NCBI RefSeq assembly: GCF_040183065.1
Contig: NC_091121.1
Location: 68,058,787 to 68,122,786, forward strand
Length of the DNA stretch: 64,000 nucleotides
Source: Periplaneta americana
Lineage: Eukaryota > Arthropoda > Insecta > Blattodea > Blattidae
Direction: 5' to 3'
Shown here piece by piece: positions 11,540 through 22,353 of this stretch. The position numbers and the translations under genes are program-made. Under the pieces are notes generated by a model. That model was not told the DNA's origin, made no database searches, and saw nothing but the letters and a program-made list of their open reading frames with translations. Every line of letters starts with the position of its first letter. Within the stretch, counting starts at the first letter, position 1.

Positions 11540-12589
11540 AATACTCTTCCCTTTTCACTCTTTATTATTTTAATTCTTGCTGTATTATTTCCCTTTCTTC
11601 CTTCCCATCTTATTTATTCTCTCCTCTCTCTCTCTCTCTTTTGTCATGTCCTTCTTGACTTCTTCCTGTTTTTTACTCCCGTATTCTATTCATTATTAAT
11701 TACTGTCTAATTTTTATTGCCTATTTATTTGTTTCCTCTATAGCAGTATTTCTTCCTTCCTTTTCTTTCTTGTTTGCGTTCATTCATTCTTTCTATCCTT
11801 ATTCTTCCATCTTCTCTCTTTATATCCTTCCCATTCAGTCTCTTGCTTTTCCTCTCTCTCTTTCTCCCCTTTTCTCCGTTATTTCTCACACTTTCGGATT
11901 TCCCGATAATTTTTATGTACAATTTTATGTGAATCTGATTTAGGATTTACATTATCTTAATATTTAGCAAAAGACCTTAAAATCAAGTTTGAAATATAAT
12001 GTACCATTAATTAAAGAATGTGATTCTTTTCCATCTGAGAATAAGTAGCCTATAGTTGTGTAACAAGACATGATGGAATATTTAAAAAATAGAATATGGT
12101 AGTGCTAAAAATACTTGTCATTCTCAGAGAACATTTAAAATGGATAAAGAAATCTCAGAGATAATAACAAAAATAAGGAAGCAGAAATATTTTGTATCAT
12201 CACTACTTGCAGACAGATGCGCGATTTCTTTGTGGCTAAACTGTATGCTCCAACATTTTTGTATTAAAGAATGTTTATAAACACGAATCTCTTGCACCAA
12301 CACTCACTCGATTTATTAACACAACTTTTTTCTCTTAATCTTCTTTCAGCGCAAGTAACTGGCCAGAATGCAGTCATGTTACAAATCGGACGATACTTCA
12401 TAACGCTGACTGGCGTGGCTGAACACCACCTCCAGGGCAAATGGTAATGAGAAGATGATGCAGTGATATTAGTGGAGACGGAAGTTTCTCAATCGTCACT
12501 ATCGTCTTTGTCTGCTAGAAGTTCCAGCTCTTGCCAGTAGGGTGCGAACTCAATGTCCGGCGTGAAATGAAAATACACTAATGATAAAT
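11540..12589. other. Pyrimidine-rich tract then unremarkable DNA
   Basis: Bases 11540-11900 are strongly C+T-rich on the plus strand, which creates spurious frames. The rest is AT-rich with a GC-richer patch near 12360-12480. No gene or repeat is recognised. Confidence 0.4.
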
Positions 12590-12652
12590 GAAGGGTACAC
12601 GGGAATAACGATCAAGGTCCATTTTAGAAAGTTTCGAGAAAAACGAATTTTA

Positions 12653-12876
12653 GGGCCGTATTCATAAACATTCTTAGCACTGGCTTTCGGTGGATGATCA
12701 GCGAACTAACGTTTTTCGTATTCATACACCAGTGTCAGCGATATGATATGATATGATATGATATGATATGATATGATATGATATGATATGATATGATATG
12801 ATATGATATGATATGATATGAATCCTGTTTAGCACGCTCGTAGCGCGGGCTAGCGAAATGTCTATGAATAGCACCC
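12653..12876. mobile_element. Harbinger-like MITE, copy 1, nested
   Basis: The ends GGGCCGTATTCATA and its diverged inverse GAATAGCACCC are flanked by TTA at 12650-12652 and 12877-12879. GG-starting TIRs with a 3-bp TTA duplication are the signature of PIF/Harbinger. Two further copies lie at 26914-27094 and 27143-27332 in the opposite orientation. Confidence 0.75.
12739..12820. repeat. (ATATG)n pentanucleotide expansion
   Basis: About 16 units of GATAT/ATATG lie inside the Harbinger-like MITE. The paralogous copies near 26995 and 27235 hold only two or three units at the same position. Confidence 0.95.
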
Positions 12877-13069
12877 TTAAAGTTTAAGCACTTAATACTT
12901 TGTTATGTGTGTACTTAATAGAAATTGACGTAGTGGAATGTCAAGAACGATGATTTCTTATTACTAGCTAGACCACATGATAGTACTTCTTTTCCACTAT
13001 AAGATAGCATTATTAACTCAATTTCGATTTTTTATGGACCTTGATCGTTTTTCCCGTATACCCTTCAAA

Positions 13070-13510
13070 TGGAGTATCCAGGCTTAGTTAAGAAATAACA
13101 TTCAACAGTCAAAATACTTAAAAACTTATTCTTTACGTGATATTACAAATGAATATTTCCGAATGTTACGTTTACATAATCACGATACTTCATTGCAATA
13201 AAAAATATGTATTTGTTTTACTGCGACAGTCAATTGTTTCCGAAGACATTCATAAATTAATAGTGTTCTACAAAATTGCATACAATTTCGCAATATACAT
13301 TTGTACAATGAATTGAAATAAAATTTATTTTAAGTAATGTTATGATAAATCATTTGTACTCAACTATAATTTTGTCAATTCTTCCTCTTCATGACTTCCT
13401 TGTTGTCAACTTCTGTTCATTTAGAAATGTTTGTAGGTTGTTTTTGCCTCCGTGTATTACCGTCTCTAATGCCAGATTACAAAAATTAATAAATTAATAG
13501 CCCTACTTCA
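13070..13510. other. No recognisable feature
   Basis: This is very AT-rich DNA without coding potential or repeat structure. Confidence 0.35.
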
Positions 13511-13511
13511 T

Positions 13512-13513
<2 letters not shown>

Positions 13514-13561
<48 letters not shown>

Positions 13562-13562
13562 T
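13514..13562. repeat. (TAA)n microsatellite
   Basis: TAA units adjoin the 3' end of the minus-strand LINE and probably grew from its tail. Confidence 0.9.
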
Positions 13563-13695
13563 TAATAATAGGCCTAATAACAATAATAATTTTATTTTCC
13601 CTGGCAGAGTTAAGGCCATCTGGACTTCTCTTCCACTCAACCAGGATCAAAGCACATACAAAAAAATACATACCGGTATACAAGTATTATCTTAA

Positions 13696-13742
<47 letters not shown>
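13696..13742. repeat. (TAA)n microsatellite
   Basis: About 15 TAA units lie inside the LINE 3' UTR. Confidence 0.95.
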
Positions 13743-13744
<2 letters not shown>

Positions 13745-13964
13745 TAAAGAGAGAGATTGAATACATATGAATATAACCACAAAGAGGAAAATACATTCTG
13801 CTATACAAGTATTAACTTAAAAGAAAAGAATTAATACATATGAATATAATCACACAACTAAAGGAATAGTACATACAATTAGTAAAATCAGCACGGGTTA
13901 CATTAGACAATGACAATTACCTAGATATTAATATTGATGGAAAAACAAAGTAATGACTGTTTAA

Positions 13965-13966
<2 letters not shown>

Positions 13967-14012
<46 letters not shown>
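13967..14012. repeat. (TAA)n microsatellite
   Basis: About 15 TAA units lie just past the LINE stop codon. Confidence 0.95.
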
Positions 14013-14016
<4 letters not shown>

Positions 14017-14353
14017 AAAAGTTATATCTAAAAAAACTAATTCTGTGCATTTAAAATATTTCTAAACAATCTATTATTAAACGACTGAGGACTAAGACTA
14101 CCCCTGATTTCCAGCGGCAGCGAATTTCAGGAGCTGGCCATGGCTGTTGAGAAAGAACTTGAGTATAGAGATTTCTGATGACGTATTGATAGCAACAGAT
14201 TGTGCTGTGAACGTGTATTACGATTATGATGTGAAGCTAGGAGAGTAAACCGAGAGGCAAGGTAGTTGGATGTGGAATCACTTATAATTCGATGTAGCAG
14301 GCAAAGAGAATGTACGCGTGAACGTTGTAATTGGACACAACCTAAGTAGCCTA

Positions 14354-14357
<4 letters not shown>

Positions 14358-14406
<49 letters not shown>
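14358..14406. repeat. (AT)n microsatellite
   Basis: About 24 AT dinucleotides adjoin the truncated 5' side of the LINE copy. Confidence 0.95.
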
Positions 14407-14409
<3 letters not shown>

Positions 14410-14469
14410 AACATAAATAAATGGTGGAAATTACAGTAATACAATAATAAAAACAAAATTATTTACACT

Positions 14470-14770
14470 GACGACTTGCTTTACGAGTCTCTATACATTA
14501 CAACGAGTGACTGTGAACATTTTAAGTGTTTCAAAAGAAAAATGTCTCCTCATTTCTGATAAAATACGTTTTCTTCTTTCCTAATGAAGTGCTCGTTACC
14601 ACATTCTTCTATTGGAGCACTCATTCCCAACCAGGTAGCTTTTGTTTTGTTTTGACATGGTTCGCTGAACATCAGACCTCAAGTGTGTACGCTGGGCTAT
14701 ACTTCGTACATACCTACATTTTTGTCCGTTGCTTTAGGTAATCAAACACAGGACTCCACTTATTACACAG
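14470..14770. repeat. Right half of the 1.17-kb repeat family
   Basis: The segment is a diverged direct paralogue of 7390-7665. Shared strings include TTCTTCTATTGGAGCACTCA and TACATACCTACA, and it ends with the same AGGACTC terminus. The left half is absent. Confidence 0.7.
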
Positions 14771-14952
14771 TGATGACCTACTCGTGTTATTTTTGCGCAA
14801 GAGCACTCTTCGCTGCACACGAGGAATATGCAAGAGCAGATCATACCACTCAAACGGTTAACGTCCGTTGTTCTTTTTTGCTCACGAGTGTACACATGCT
14901 TCGTAAGAGCTGCTAAGTTGGTCACCACTGTTCCAGTAGATCGAATTTTGTA

Positions 14953-15969
14953 CAGTCAACTCTGGATATAGTGAACTCTATTATAGTGAATATTCGACTA
15001 TGGTGAGCCTAAATTGTTGGTCCCGACCCGCATACATTAAAAAGTAAATTAATATTTCCGTTTATAGTAAACCCTCGTTTCGGGTATAGTGAACCTTAAA
15101 AACTAAACTTACAAGAATTGTATCCTGGTAAATTCTTATTTGAAATCAGACTTTCTTGTATAAAATTGAAAGAATGTGTTGAAAACAACATTCTAAGATT
15201 CTTACTACTTTAGTCAAAGGACAAAAGTAGGATTAGTGGTTCCTAGATAATGAGCTGTACTGTAAATCCAGACAACGTGTGACGACCTTGTCTCACTCCA
15301 CCATCGAAGAGTTGCCATCCCGTTCTCAGGCACACTACTCTACTGTTATTTCTAATCCTCCACCGCCAAAGAGTTGCCTTTTGTTTTCAGAAAAATTTTC
15401 CATTATGACGGTTAGCATCGAAACAACGGAAAATGAAATTGCCTTGTTTTATTAAAAGGGGACGGACATTATGTCCAGAGCATAAATGAAGGTAAGATTC
15501 CGATGACCTTCAAACTTCATCAACCCTCTCCCAGTTTCCATTAAGTGACCCGGAAAATTCCAAGGCTGAATACGCAGTCACACCGTAACAGCGTTTGTCA
15601 TTTCTACCTGATCTGTCTGTTTCTAGTGTTCGAACAGTGAATTTACTGTATAAAAATATCGAAGCGTTAAGTTTTTTCTTTGGAAGAGTAGGCGAATATT
15701 ATAAATTACATTGAACGTGGTCTTTCCCAAGCGGACATGGGTCGACAGCATAGTTTAAGTAAATCAACTGCGAGTAACAGTATACAATATACAGTGTAAT
15801 ACATTCTACAAAAATGAAATATTTAATTACTGTATAGTATTTTATTTTCTTGTTCACAATTTCATTCTTTACTGTCATTAGGGGAGAGACAATTTGGATT
15901 TAGTGAACCTCGGATATAGTGAACGAAATATGGAAGTCCGTAGAGGTTCATTATATCCGGAGTTGACTG
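14953..15969 (+). mobile_element. pogo/Tigger-like DNA transposon relic
   Basis: CAGTCAACTCTGGATATAGT at the left end faces its inverse (TATCCGGAGTTGACTG) at the right end. TA duplications are at 14951-14952 and 15970-15971. The 5' end repeats ATAGTGAA motifs. At about 15660-15790 the plus strand reads VFSLEE, then after a stop NIINYIERGLSQADMGRQHS and SKSTASNS. This matches the N-terminal CENP-B/pogo helix-turn-helix that binds transposon ends. Two in-frame stops and loss of the catalytic DDE domain make it inactive. At 1,017 bp it is an internally deleted derivative. Confidence 0.85.
15660..15790 (+). pseudogene. Transposase N-terminal HTH remnant (pogo/CENP-B type)
   Basis: The frame opens with a lysine/arginine-rich start, then FSLEE, IINYIERGLSQADMGR and HSLSKSTASNSI. 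This is the order of helices seen in Tigger/jerky/CENP-B N-domains. TAA and TAG interrupt it at about 15668 and 15689. Confidence 0.75.
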
Positions 15970-15974
15970 TATTT

Positions 15975-16640
15975 ACTCTTGGGCCTAGACCTAGAGTATC
16001 GCCTTTATACTGTCATATTGCTTAATAAATTGCCAGTAATGACTATAGAGGAATAGGGAGTGCCCTCAGAAAATCTTGCAGTTAGTCGGCTAGTCAGTAA
16101 TCTTCGAAACACACGGTGTCTCCTCCATGTGGCGACGCCGGACTGGAGTGGAATTAAAAATCTCTGTATGACCCGAGCCGTGACCCCACTAAGAGCTTTA
16201 TATCTAATTTTCAAACAAGCATCCAGTGTACAAAAGTTTATCAATAGAATGTACTTATAGACCGACCCTAATGGGGGCACACATTTTTTAACCGGATCGT
16301 AAATAACCCGGGAAAACGGATCGGCAGAAAGTTCCATGCCGGTGGGAAAGAGGAGGGGCGACGAGGCATCCGAGTAAGAGCCACAGCGAACACCCCCCAC
16401 CACCAACCTCCTGCTATCAGACGTTCAAATTAAACGTTTAATCGGATTTCTTCCAGGGCGCTCGCTCCGATTCAATTAATGACGGACATCCCTCCTTAAT
16501 TCGGTTGGAGAGAAGAAAGGGCAGAGAGAGGCAGCGTATGGAAATATGGCCACACGGCAAAACAACTGCACTTTCAAAGTGCGTTCAAGTCAACCGGATT
16601 ATTTTGCTTGGCCAAGTTTTATCCTGATCTATGTTGACGA
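15975..16640. other. GC-richer unique region, candidate conserved or regulatory DNA
   Basis: The segment is not repeated in the window and is GC-richer than the background. A 133-codon open frame on the minus strand (16406-16005) resembles no family I know and is probably chance. Bases 16430-16620 contain homeodomain-like AATTAA/TTAATT cores spaced among GC-rich bases, which suggests but does not show a cis-regulatory element. Confidence 0.25.
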
Positions 16641-16769
16641 TGGTAATATGAAGATGATAATGATGATAAATACGGGGTGACCCATAAGTCCGTTGAAATT
16701 AGCACTTATTTACCTCTTCATAGAGCATCATAGTCGCTACTTGACTAGAGCAGTAGATATTTGAGGTTA

Positions 16770-17643
16770 TACAGGATGAAAAGTAACCACTGCACCAAAA
16801 TGAAACTGGTAATACTTCATGAGGAGAGGTTAGAAAAATCTAAATAATTTTTTTTCTAACATTCACCGCTTTAGAGGAAATCGTTATGTTTCTATGCAAC
16901 ATTTGGCAACATCACGGCTACTGCAATAACTCTAGCAAGCCTGCCTTGCACTGTGGTTGTTCAAGATGATGTAGACCCGTAGCAGACGTAAACAAAAGCA
17001 ACTCCTAGCATTCGTCTCCCTCTCTCTTTAGGACAGGAAGGGAATGATGTAATACACTTGTGGCTTTGTGATTGCAATTTTAAACGGAAATACGCATCTT
17101 GAGATATCAGAAATAAATTGTAATAATGTTTACTGACATGATTTGTCTTACATTATATCATTAAAGCACACGGTATTATTTTATGTAATGTTTTATTGAA
17201 AAATGTTAAAACAACGTCAACACAGCAAGTGAAGGTCAGATTACGTCATTTCCCCATCCCTTACCTTTCCTCCTTCTATGCTGCACTCAGTCACGCACGT
17301 GATACTGCACTACATTGAAAGATATACTCGTATTTTAACGATGTTTGCAATTATTCAGTTTAAATTTACGATTAGACGGTTTAATTGCAAAGAAACAATC
17401 AAAACAAAACAAACAAAAAGAACTGAAGACAGTAACCATTCAGATTATTTTTGCTATCTCCATGTACAGCAATCAGTCATTTCTCTCGGGCCGTTACCGC
17501 TATAGAGCGCTGCAAACATTGGGAAAAGACAATTTTTTTCCTGCTTAACGGTGCTTCATTGAAGAAAAAATGTAATACAAGTTTTTTGTTATATTGAAAA
17601 TGTAGAATCGCATCTTAAATTTTGGTGCATCGGTCCCTGTCTA
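16770..17643. other. Possible degenerate TIR element
   Basis: TGCACCAAAAT near 16790 is inverted as ATTTTGGTGCA near 17620. ACAGG lies just outside the left copy and CCTGT outside the right one. Spacing differs on the two sides, so a decayed element is only one reading. The rest is AT-rich with no domain. Confidence 0.3.
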
Positions 17644-17644
17644 G

Positions 17645-18085
17645 TTAGTGAGTGGTGGCCAGTGTTACCAAGTTGGTGATTTTGTCGCAAGAGCTGGTGT
17701 GTCTTGGAAGTCATTTGGTGTCCAAAAACGTCATTTAGCGATATGTCGAAATTCTGGGGATTTTAAAGTACGGTAAGTCTAGTGATAAACCTGGGGTATT
17801 GGGTTGCAGAAAATTAATATTGATTTATTCCGGTTTTATATTTAATTGATTGGGAAAAGGTTAGTATCATTTAGTGTTTCAAATAGTAATGTTCTCACAT
17901 TTGAATTCCCCCCTCCTATCATCACTCCAACTTAGGGAATAGAAGTTACGAGGTCATGAACATGAGGAAACAAGAAGGTAGGAACGAAGAGGGGCACAGT
18001 AGTCAGTGTACCCTTGTTCCGTTTCATTAGCAGTTCACTTTGTTTATCAATTGCCGGAAATTTTCCCTACGAAACGGTCCTTTTA
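17645..18085. other. No recognisable feature
   Basis: I see no gene or repeat here. Confidence 0.3.
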
Positions 18086-18089
18086 ACAT

Positions 18090-18397
18090 TTTCGGTACTT
18101 CATAGGAGAAGTGCAGTGTATAAGTTCAGTGTTGCTGATTTGAGAATTTATTTTCTGAGCTTGCTTCAATTTAATTGCTTTATCATTTCTAACTCTTCCA
18201 TACTCAAATGTCGATGTTGAACGCGTGTTGAGTGTATTTAGTGAATCTGACCAAAAACTGTAATTTGCGAAATGGAATGAAAATTGAAACACTTCATGCT
18301 ATTATGTGCATTAAATTCAGCTTGAAAAGAGCCAACAAATTCTGCCATAGAAACAGTTTACCAGAAAATGTAGTTATACAAATTGATACCTTATAAT
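18090..18397 (+). pseudogene. hAT-family transposase C-terminal (dimerisation) relic
   Basis: In one plus frame the sequence reads LPYSNVDVERVLS (about 18194-18232), the classic hAT C-terminal signature. After a frameshift it reads NLRNGMKIETLHAIMCIKFS and RANKFCHRNSLPENVVIQID, ending at TAA near 18393. Upstream, YKFSVADL and FLSLLQF fit the preceding helices in another frame. At least two frameshifts make it a pseudogene. I cannot tell whether the source was a transposon or a domesticated hAT gene. Confidence 0.8.
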
Positions 18398-18399
18398 CA

Positions 18400-19608
18400 T
18401 ATACTCCCTCAGCGAGAGGCGAGATCATAAATTGATGCTGCTGATGCCTGGTCTGTGCGAATGCTGCGACATTGTGACAGGCTTGCTCCAGACAGTCACT
18501 CTGTTACTACATTCGCATAGTAATTGTGTATTTTTCTCATCTTAAAATTATTTCAGTATTATTGCATACTTCGTTCATCAAGGTGTCTCTCTCTCAATTC
18601 TTGCAATCAAGAAGATGAAGTAACATCCACTGGAATTCGAACGTGGTGCTTACAGTTAGTGGATGTCTTTCGCCACACTGAGGCTATGGAACAAACTTTC
18701 CGGGCTCTACTGTTTTGTATTCCGGAAGGAACTCTGTTTGGATTCCAATCGGATTTTCCTTTCCCGCGACGGTTCCTGGCATTTCCCCACCTCTATCTGG
18801 TGACGGCGAAGAGACTACCGTGAAATTGAAAGAGGCAGCCTCCCCATAACGTCCATAATTAAATCATTTAAGGAACACATACTAATATGTATCAATTCAT
18901 ATTAGCTGCCAATATGTAACAGGAGCTCAAAAATGTAATCAGTCTTCTCCAGCAACCCAGTTTTGTTGAGTCCTAAAGGAATTTCATGTCACGACAATAA
19001 TATATTATTCTCAAATTAATTTTTACGTAAGTTCAGTACTTTAAATTTCATAGATATATAATCAACTACCATGAAGTTGCCTTGGAGTTAACATTGTTAC
19101 AACTTCTTGATGTATATAAGGAACATAATATTGCGTATGACTCTACGAAAATACAGACAATTAATGACGTCGTCTTTGTGCTTTTATTTAATAAAATCCG
19201 TTGTTGTTTTCTGAAGTGTACAATTCTAAATTCCGGACACTTCCTCTTTACAGAAACATTGATCTTTTTATTTAAACTTTTTTGTGACAGTATTGAGGAA
19301 TACTGTTGTGTAAATTTATTGCCAAATTAATCTCCTGTATAGATATCTGTTTCTAAAAACATATTTTTATAAAACATTTCCAAATCAAGTAGCCCGTTGC
19401 TGTATTGATATTCAAATTATTGTTTATCCTCATGTTACTGTTACTAGAAAGAATTAGTGAATGTTTATATTTTTAACGACTCATTGCAGTTGCGAAGAAT
19501 AACCTTTATAAACTTTCATCCACTCGTTCCTGGCAACAGTATAATGAAAGTAAAGGACAAGTTTATGTATTCATTCATTCATAGTGTTCTGCTAAGAGCA
19601 TGTTTTCC
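18400..19608. other. No recognisable feature
   Basis: This is mostly AT-rich DNA. A 99-codon frame at 18524-18823 lies in a GC-richer patch but shows no domain. Confidence 0.3.
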
Positions 19609-19839
19609 ACTGCAAATCCAATATTCTCCAATATTTTCTATTTTCCGCCTTTCTCCTAGTCTCATAATACTGTCTATAATTTGAAATCTTCTCCTCTCCG
19701 AACTTTTCTCCCGTTCACCATTCCTTCCACTGCATCCTTAGTAGGCAGTTTCTTCCTAGCCAGTGGTCCAGCCAATTTATTTCTCTCTTCCTGATCAGCT
19801 TCAGCAACATTCTTTCTTCACCGACTCTTTCTAGTACAG

Positions 19840-20379
19840 CAGGTATGCTCATTCTCTGACTCGCGATTACGTTCTGTAATCACAACCTTCGAATGTAGAG
19901 CGTGCTGTTCCTCGTTCGAAGCTCGACGGATGACTGCGGGAGGCAGTCCAAGTACTTATCACGAACAGTGAGGGACAATGATACAGTCAAAACCTTCTGT
20001 AAGCAAAAGATCATTTCGTACAGTGTGTGAGAAAGACTATGTTTGTTGTGCGTTCGGTGAAAACAAAGTTTTTACTACGTTGTAAGGTACTGTATTGATG
20101 GAATATGAAAATAACATTATCTATGAAACAATAATATTATACAACTATATTAAATATAATAAATGATGTAACAACTGAATATTAGAGTATATACTCTTTC
20201 CTTTTTCTTATTCAGTTTATTGTCCGTATTTGTAAGAGTATAAGAACTATGCCACGGGCGGTGCTGCAATGTACGCCTGCAATGCAATGTAGTTGCGGAG
20301 CCCAGTCTGTACACTGTGTGTGTTATGCAGTGCAGCATCATTCGTGTAATCAGTGCTTTTACAATTTTGAGCATACCTG
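19840..20379. mobile_element. hAT-like MITE, 540 bp, nested in LINE
   Basis: The ends are CAGGTATGCTCA and its exact inverse TGAGCATACCTG. The 8-bp sequence TAGTACAG is present on both sides (19832-19839 and 20380-20387). An 8-bp duplication with CAGG ends indicates the hAT superfamily. No transposase is present, so the element moved in trans. Confidence 0.9.
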
Positions 20380-20512
20380 TAGTACAGCTTCATTTCTTAT
20401 TCCGTCTGTCGATTTCACACGCTCCATTCTTCTCCATATCCACATTTCAAATGCTTCTAGTCGTTCTCTTCACTTCGTCATAATGTCCATGTTTCTGCTC
20501 ATACAATGCCAT

Positions 20513-21085
20513 GAAATGGAATGGAATGGAATTTAACTGAGGGGAGGGCACGAATGACCCAACACTGCGACCTATTGAGATATATTGCGTTAACCCTCGA
20601 TATGGAATGAGTTGCATGCCTCAGATCCTCTACGCGCACCGCCCTAAGCACATGACTCCCTTAACGACCGGTCCTTACAGCCGACAGAATCCATATACCA
20701 TTCCTGCTTCGGCAAATTCCCCCAAGGTTCCCCTGTCGGTCCGAGGCGAAACTTCTCCCTCGAGTAGGTCCGTCTCGGGTGCCATTGTAGAAGTCATCCA
20801 ACATCGCTGAACTACATTCCACGGAGGCCGGTCGAGAGAGTCAGCAGCTTCTGGATCTGAAAAATCAGAAACGGGATGATGAGGAAAGGATGATTGGGGA
20901 GGAAAGGAAGTGGCGAAGATGAGTGGGGTTCCAATAGCCTTATAAAGTTACCTGATATTCATCCATAGGAGTGAGGGAAAAACCCCGAAAAAACATCACC
21001 CAGGCAACTCGTTCTGACTGAGAATCGAACCCGAGACCGCTGGGAGTTAGACTGGCTAACCCCTCAGCCACAACGGTGGACCATT
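20513..21085 (-). mobile_element. tRNA-headed SINE, about 570 bp, nested in LINE
   Basis: On the minus strand it begins with box A TGGCTGAGGGG (21070-21060) and box B GGTTCGATTCTC (21031-21020). A long unique body and a tail of ATTCC units (20516-20536 on the plus strand) follow. CAATGCCAT at 20504-20512 and 21086-21094 is the target duplication. The paralogous LINE at 24545 shows the unoccupied site. Confidence 0.88.
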
Positions 21086-21149
21086 CAATGCCATACTGTA
21101 CACAAAGCACTTCCCTAGTCTCTTTCTTAGTTATTTTTCCAGAGGTAAA

Positions 21150-21660
21150 AGATTTTATTACGAAGTCATATGGACTAGAGAGATGTACTTTCTCCAAGGT
21201 GCAGGTTGAATAAATGTATATTTTTGTGGTACAAGTGATAAACCTTATTTACTAGACTTGTGTAGAATTGGAGAAAGATCTGGTGGCACTAATATTAGCC
21301 ACTATAAAAGAGATTCAAAGCCTGGCAGTCATTTTGAGAGAGTCTACCAGAACATGCTTTACAGGTGTAGCGGTGTTTACAACAATGTTTTTGGTCGCCA
21401 TTTCAAGGAGCTCTTGTAGCACAGGATACAGTGATATAAAAAACAAAAGAAAAAAGTGATGTTACCGTTCCAAAGATCGTACATGTTAGCATACGATCAA
21501 ACATTTTCAGCTTGAAGAATGAGTTTCTAATCATACCTATAGGCCTATCTAACCTGTCCCTCTACAAACCCTAGGAGATGGGTATTCAGTTATACTCCGT
21601 ATAAAATACAAATTTTGATGCTCAGTTCCTCTATTGCACAGTGTCACAGATTATAGTAAT
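21150..21660. other. No recognisable feature
   Basis: I see no gene, terminus or repeat here. Confidence 0.3.
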
Positions 21661-21662
21661 TA

Positions 21663-22353
21663 CAGGGTTGCTTTCGATCTCTGGTAACGAATTTGAATGA
21701 CATCATGTGCGTCAGGATTCATACGACAGCTGAACTGTGGCGCGAGGTGACAGACCAGTAGTAAGTGGTCTCATAGTCAGAGTGCACGGCGACTCTCAGC
21801 AGAAATTCCCAAGAAAATCGAGCATTTTTGGAGGGGTACATAACTGCCCTTTCCGATGCCAAGTACAGTTAAGTAAAAAAAAAAAGAAGCCCGCAATAAA
21901 CGAGGTTTCGTTATTTCCAAGAAAAGCATCTTCTGTGTACTTAATAAGATGGGCAAAGCTCGAATGGAATTAATTTGTATCATCTCGTGGGGTGCGGCGA
22001 CTTGTGACGGGGGGTGGATTTTCTTGTTTTTTCCACTGTGGAATTAATCCCATTCGATCTTTGCTAGTCTTATTAGGTACACTCAAGATGTCTTTCTTAG
22101 AAATAACGAAACCACGTTTTTTGCAGGCTCCTATGATTTTCACGTAACTGTACTTGGCATCGGAAAGAGTTGTTATGTACCCCTCCCAAAAAGCTCGATT
22201 TTCTTGGACATTGCTACTGTGATACACCGTGCACTCTGATTATGAAATCACTCACTACTGGTCTGTCACCTCTCGCCGCAATTAGCTGTCGGTGTGATTC
22301 CTGACGCACATGACGTCATTCAAATTCGTTGTCCGAGATCGGAAACGACCCTG
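21663..22353. mobile_element. Fold-back element with arms of about 320 bp
   Basis: The two halves (21663-21985 and about 22030-22353) are diverged reverse complements, so the whole 691 bp can fold into one long hairpin around a loop near 22000. The termini are CAGGGTTGCTTTCGATCTC and its inverse GAGATCGGAAACGACCCTG. TA duplications are at 21661-21662 and 22354-22355. Overlapping frames on both strands follow from the palindrome and encode nothing recognisable. Confidence 0.88.

Larger units (their letters stand above)
12590..13066. mobile_element. MITE with GAAG...CTTC termini and AAAT duplication, hosting a second MITE
   Basis: GAAGGGTACACGGGAATAAC at 12590 is matched in reverse complement at 13066, with TIRs of about 33 bp extending through AAGGTCCAT. 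AAAT precedes the left end (12586-12589) and follows the right end (13067-13070), a 4-bp target duplication. Removing the nested Harbinger-like MITE (12653-12876 plus one TTA) leaves about 250 bp. The terminal bases and duplication resemble those of the unrelated MITE family at 42338 and 63605. Confidence 0.85.
13586..14342 (-). mobile_element. CR1/Jockey-group LINE 3' end, second copy
   Basis: On the minus strand the C-terminal reverse transcriptase remnant runs from about 14340 to 14037. It reads YLASRFTLLASHHNRNTRSQ, then after a frameshift NSLPLEIRGSLSPQSFNN and a stop near 14037. The 3' UTR contains two TAA microsatellites. The element ends in the CCTGG...CCAGG stem-loop near 13590-13650, shared with the copy at 1480-2410. 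Confidence 0.8.
19610..21145 (-). mobile_element. RTE-like LINE C-terminal fragment, split by two insertions
   Basis: Three blocks (19610-19839, 20388-20512 and 21086-21145) align in order with the uninterrupted copy at 24240-24620. The minus strand encodes the region around the W-rich thumb that follows the YGAETWTL-like motif of RTE relatives. The interruptions are a hAT-like MITE (19840-20379) and a SINE (20513-21085), each bounded by a target duplication. Frameshifts are frequent. Confidence 0.8.

Noticed and set aside
16005..16406. 133-codon minus-strand frame
   Set aside because: No recognisable domain and no sign of start or splice context. Length is possible by chance in GC-richer DNA.
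21737..22227. Three overlapping frames on both strands
   Set aside because: They are mirror images produced by the fold-back element.
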